Assembly (NCBI GenBank): GCA_018985235.1
Contig: JADGIG010000031.1
Location: 1 to 37,098, forward strand
DNA length: 37,098 bases
Source of the DNA: Sanchytrium tribonematis
Taxonomy: Eukaryota; Sanchytriomycota; Sanchytriomycetes; Sanchytriales; Sanchytriaceae
Direction of reading: 5' to 3'
Shown: positions 35,092-37,098 of the stretch, piece after piece
Numbering within the stretch: the stretch's first letter is position 1
How the letters are laid out: each line of letters begins with the position of its first letter
Notes under the pieces: model-generated
The model's input: the letters and a program-made list of their open reading frames with translations, nothing else
Databases searched by the model: none
Told to the model about the DNA's origin: nothing
Position numbers and translations under genes: made by a program

Positions 35092-35832
35092 ATGTTACGT
35101 TTTTCACGTTCTCTAAAAACTCATTTTGGTTTCCAGAACGTTGAGTCCGAAAGAAAGGCATTCCTTGTACAAGACGTTTTTTCAAAAGTTGCAAATAAGT
35201 ATGACTTGATGAATGATTTCATGAGTCTTGGAGTTCACCGATGTTGGAAATCGCACTTTGTTAAAAGACTATCACCTTTACCAAATATGAAAGTACTTGA
35301 TGTTGCTGGAGGCACCGGTGATGTCGCATTCAAAATTCACAGATTATCACCGTATACTCAAATCGAGGTTGTAGATTTAAATAAAGAAATGCTCAATGTG
35401 GGAGAAAATAAGAATAGTTCTAATTTGATTAAATTTACCCACAGCAATGCGGAAGATTTAAAAGAAATTGAGTCAGACAGTAGGGATGTTTATTGCATTG
35501 TTTTTGGAATTAGAAATTGCACACATATAGATAAAGTTATCAAAGAAGCCCATAGAGTTCTAAGACGGGGTGGAAGAATAATGGTCATGGAATTTTCAAA
35601 AGTACATCCGCTATTACAACCAGCCTATGACTGGTATTCTTTTAATATAATACCTCAAATTGGAAAATATGTCTCTAATGACGAGGCAAGTTACAAATAC
35701 CTGGTCGAATCTATAAGAATGTTTCCTTCACAGGATGACTTTCAATCACTTATGGCTGAGCATTTTACAATGGATAAATACGAAGATTTGACCGGTGGAA
35801 TCGCTACGATTTGGTCTGGTTACAAAATATAG
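35092..35832 (+). CDS. COQ5: COQ5, 2-methoxy-6-polyprenyl-1,4-benzoquinol C-methyltransferase
   Basis: A 246-residue class I SAM-dependent methyltransferase of the UbiE/COQ5 family, which performs the C-methylation of ubiquinone biosynthesis in the mitochondrial matrix. Clear motifs are VFSKVANKYDLMNDFMSLGVHRCWK, the SAM-binding VLDVAGGTGDVAF, the NAEDL segment, FGIRNCTHIDKVIKEAHRVLRRGGR, and FSKVHPLLQPAYDWYSFNIIPQIGK. It ends with YEDLTGGIATIWSGYKI. The N-terminus MLRFSRSLKTHFGF is short, basic and Ser-rich, as expected for a mitochondrial presequence. The ATG lies 16 nt after the SAR1 stop on the same strand, so its promoter must overlap SAR1 coding sequence. Confidence 0.96.
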   Translation: MLRFSRSLKTHFGFQNVESERKAFLVQDVFSKVANKYDLMNDFMSLGVHRCWKSHFVKRLSPLPNMKVLDVAGGTGDVAFKIHRLSPYTQIEVVDLNKEMLNVGENKNSSNLIKFTHSNAEDLKEIESDSRDVYCIVFGIRNCTHIDKVIKEAHRVLRRGGRIMVMEFSKVHPLLQPAYDWYSFNIIPQIGKYVSNDEASYKYLVESIRMFPSQDDFQSLMAEHFTMDKYEDLTGGIATIWSGYKI

Positions 35833-35930
35833 TAAATTAATTTTTTATGAAACGCATTACATACGAACATAAATTAATAAATATTTTGCAAGAAAAGTAT
35901 TAATATCTAAGTGAAATGAAGAACTTGAGC

Positions 35931-35936
35931 AAAAAA
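35931..35936 (-). terminator. Pol III terminator of tRNA-Gly
   Basis: A run of six T on the minus strand begins four bases after the tRNA 3' end, the usual RNA polymerase III stop. Confidence 0.8.
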
Positions 35937-35940
35937 CTAA

Positions 35941-36011
35941 TGCGTCAGCGGGGAATCGAACCCCGGTCACTTGCATGGCAAGCAAGTATTATGCCACTAA
36001 ACCACTAACGC
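35941..36011 (-). tRNA. tRNA-Gly(GCC): tRNA-Gly (anticodon GCC), intronless
   Basis: On the minus strand the 5' arm GCGTTAG pairs with 3' CTGACGC (one G-U). The anticodon stem-loop CTTGC-TTGCCAT-GCAAG shows anticodon GCC. The T-arm CCGGGGTTCGATTCCCCG contains the B box. The discriminator base is A, and CCA is not encoded, as in eukaryotes. The gene is 71 nt with no intron and is followed by an oligo-T terminator. Confidence 0.96.
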
Positions 36012-36066
36012 GCTGACATGAATTAAAATTAGGCTATATATTTTATTTAATTTGGATTATTGATAA

Positions 36067-36736
<670 letters not shown>

Positions 36737-36839
36737 GTTGATTTATGGTTTTAATTATATATGAAGTGGCGATTTTGCACCCCTTGGCCTTGCCGAACTC
36801 AATATATAAGAAAGATTTAGTTGATCTTTGATACGTGAA

Positions 36840-36962
36840 ATGTTCTACAACCAGCCAGTAGATCATTACAACTTGAAAAAAGAAGCAAAAATGAGCTTAA
36901 AAGAGATTTCAGAAATGCATGCAGCATTCGACAAAATCGTTGATCGGTGGATTGAAGACTAA
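36840..36962 (+). CDS. Possible 40-residue small protein, unknown
   Basis: ATG 36840 opens 40 codons rich in Lys, Glu and hydrophobics that could form a helix (for example SLKEISEMHAAFDKIVDRWIED), ending in TAA. A TATATAA lies at about 36803, some 35 nt upstream. It is too short to identify and could be chance. The surrounding 36737-37048 holds nothing else I can name. Confidence 0.35.
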   Translation: MFYNQPVDHYNLKKEAKMSLKEISEMHAAFDKIVDRWIED

Positions 36963-37048
36963 AATTTGTAAATAAAAATTTGGCTTTACTTGGGTCGGGC
37001 TCTGCTTTTTTGGTATCTTTAAAATCCCCTTAAATTATTGTTGCAAAA

Positions 37049-37098
37049 ATGGCTGGCGTTCTCCTAAATGTTGGCAAACCAAATAATAATTGTGAGTC
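37049..37098 (+). CDS. Possible start of a gene cut by the window edge
   Basis: ATG at 37049 opens a frame that stays open to the end of the window (first residues MAGVLLNVGKPNNN). It follows an AT-rich stretch with no other feature. Too little is visible to name a product or be sure that it is coding. Confidence 0.35.
   Translation, partial: MAGVLLNVGKPNNNCE

Overview
The window is nuclear DNA of a eukaryote with a very compact, AT-rich genome. About 26 protein genes and one tRNA fill 37 kb, most intergenic gaps are 3-150 nt, and two convergent pairs end within 5 nt of each other while a third overlaps. The gene set is fungal: a RIM15-type kinase, the ERMES subunit MDM34, an MNN1-type (GT71) mannosyltransferase, an EF-hand MscS channel, YPP1/TTC7 and MPO1. 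An animal-type Na,K-ATPase alpha-like pump and a supervillin/gelsolin-like protein point to an early-diverging (zoosporic-type) fungus or close relative. That placement is inference.

The main discovery is a set of ultra-short spliceosomal-type introns. In seven genes (gelsolin-like, RIM15-like, YPP1/TTC7-like, SDR, LtrA-like, SAR1, ARL1) an apparent frame break disappears when exactly 19 nt are removed. All seven 19-mers fit one template: GTA, seven mostly A/T bases, a YTNAY branch-point-like box with A at position 14, two bases, AG. SAR1 and ARL1 are decisive, because removal restores the highly conserved C-termini of these GTPases. Six of the seven lie in the last 30% of the coding sequence, opposite to the usual 5' bias of intron-poor genomes. 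Annotation software with a normal minimum intron size would truncate every one of these genes.

Layout: 1-7.2 kb holds the 3' end of a disordered-protein gene, the Na,K-ATPase-like pump, RPS7, MPO1-like and COX11 (divergent), a small zinc-finger protein and a P/Q-rich membrane protein. 7.2-15.5 kb holds a long coiled-coil protein, EMC3, an alkaline-ceramidase-like enzyme and the gelsolin-repeat protein. 15.5-25.8 kb holds a GT71 mannosyltransferase, the RIM15-like kinase with zinc finger and receiver domain, a PPxY membrane protein, a small unknown ORF, YPP1/TTC7 and a prenyltransferase-alpha-repeat protein. 25.8-33.8 kb is a minus-strand block: HEAT protein, SDR, MDM34, MscS channel, LtrA-like protein. 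33.8-37.1 kb holds RPS15 and SAR1 (divergent), COQ5, tRNA-Gly(GCC), ARL1, a tiny ORF and the start of one more gene.

Functional themes are secretory and lipid-membrane biology (SAR1, ARL1, EMC3, YPP1, MDM34, ceramidase, MPO1) and mitochondria (COX11, COQ5, MDM34). Promoters show a sense-strand TGATTGG (reverse CCAAT box) 41-67 nt before the start codon in six genes. In the two ribosomal protein genes it is followed 6-7 nt later by CACGTG at an almost fixed distance from ATG.
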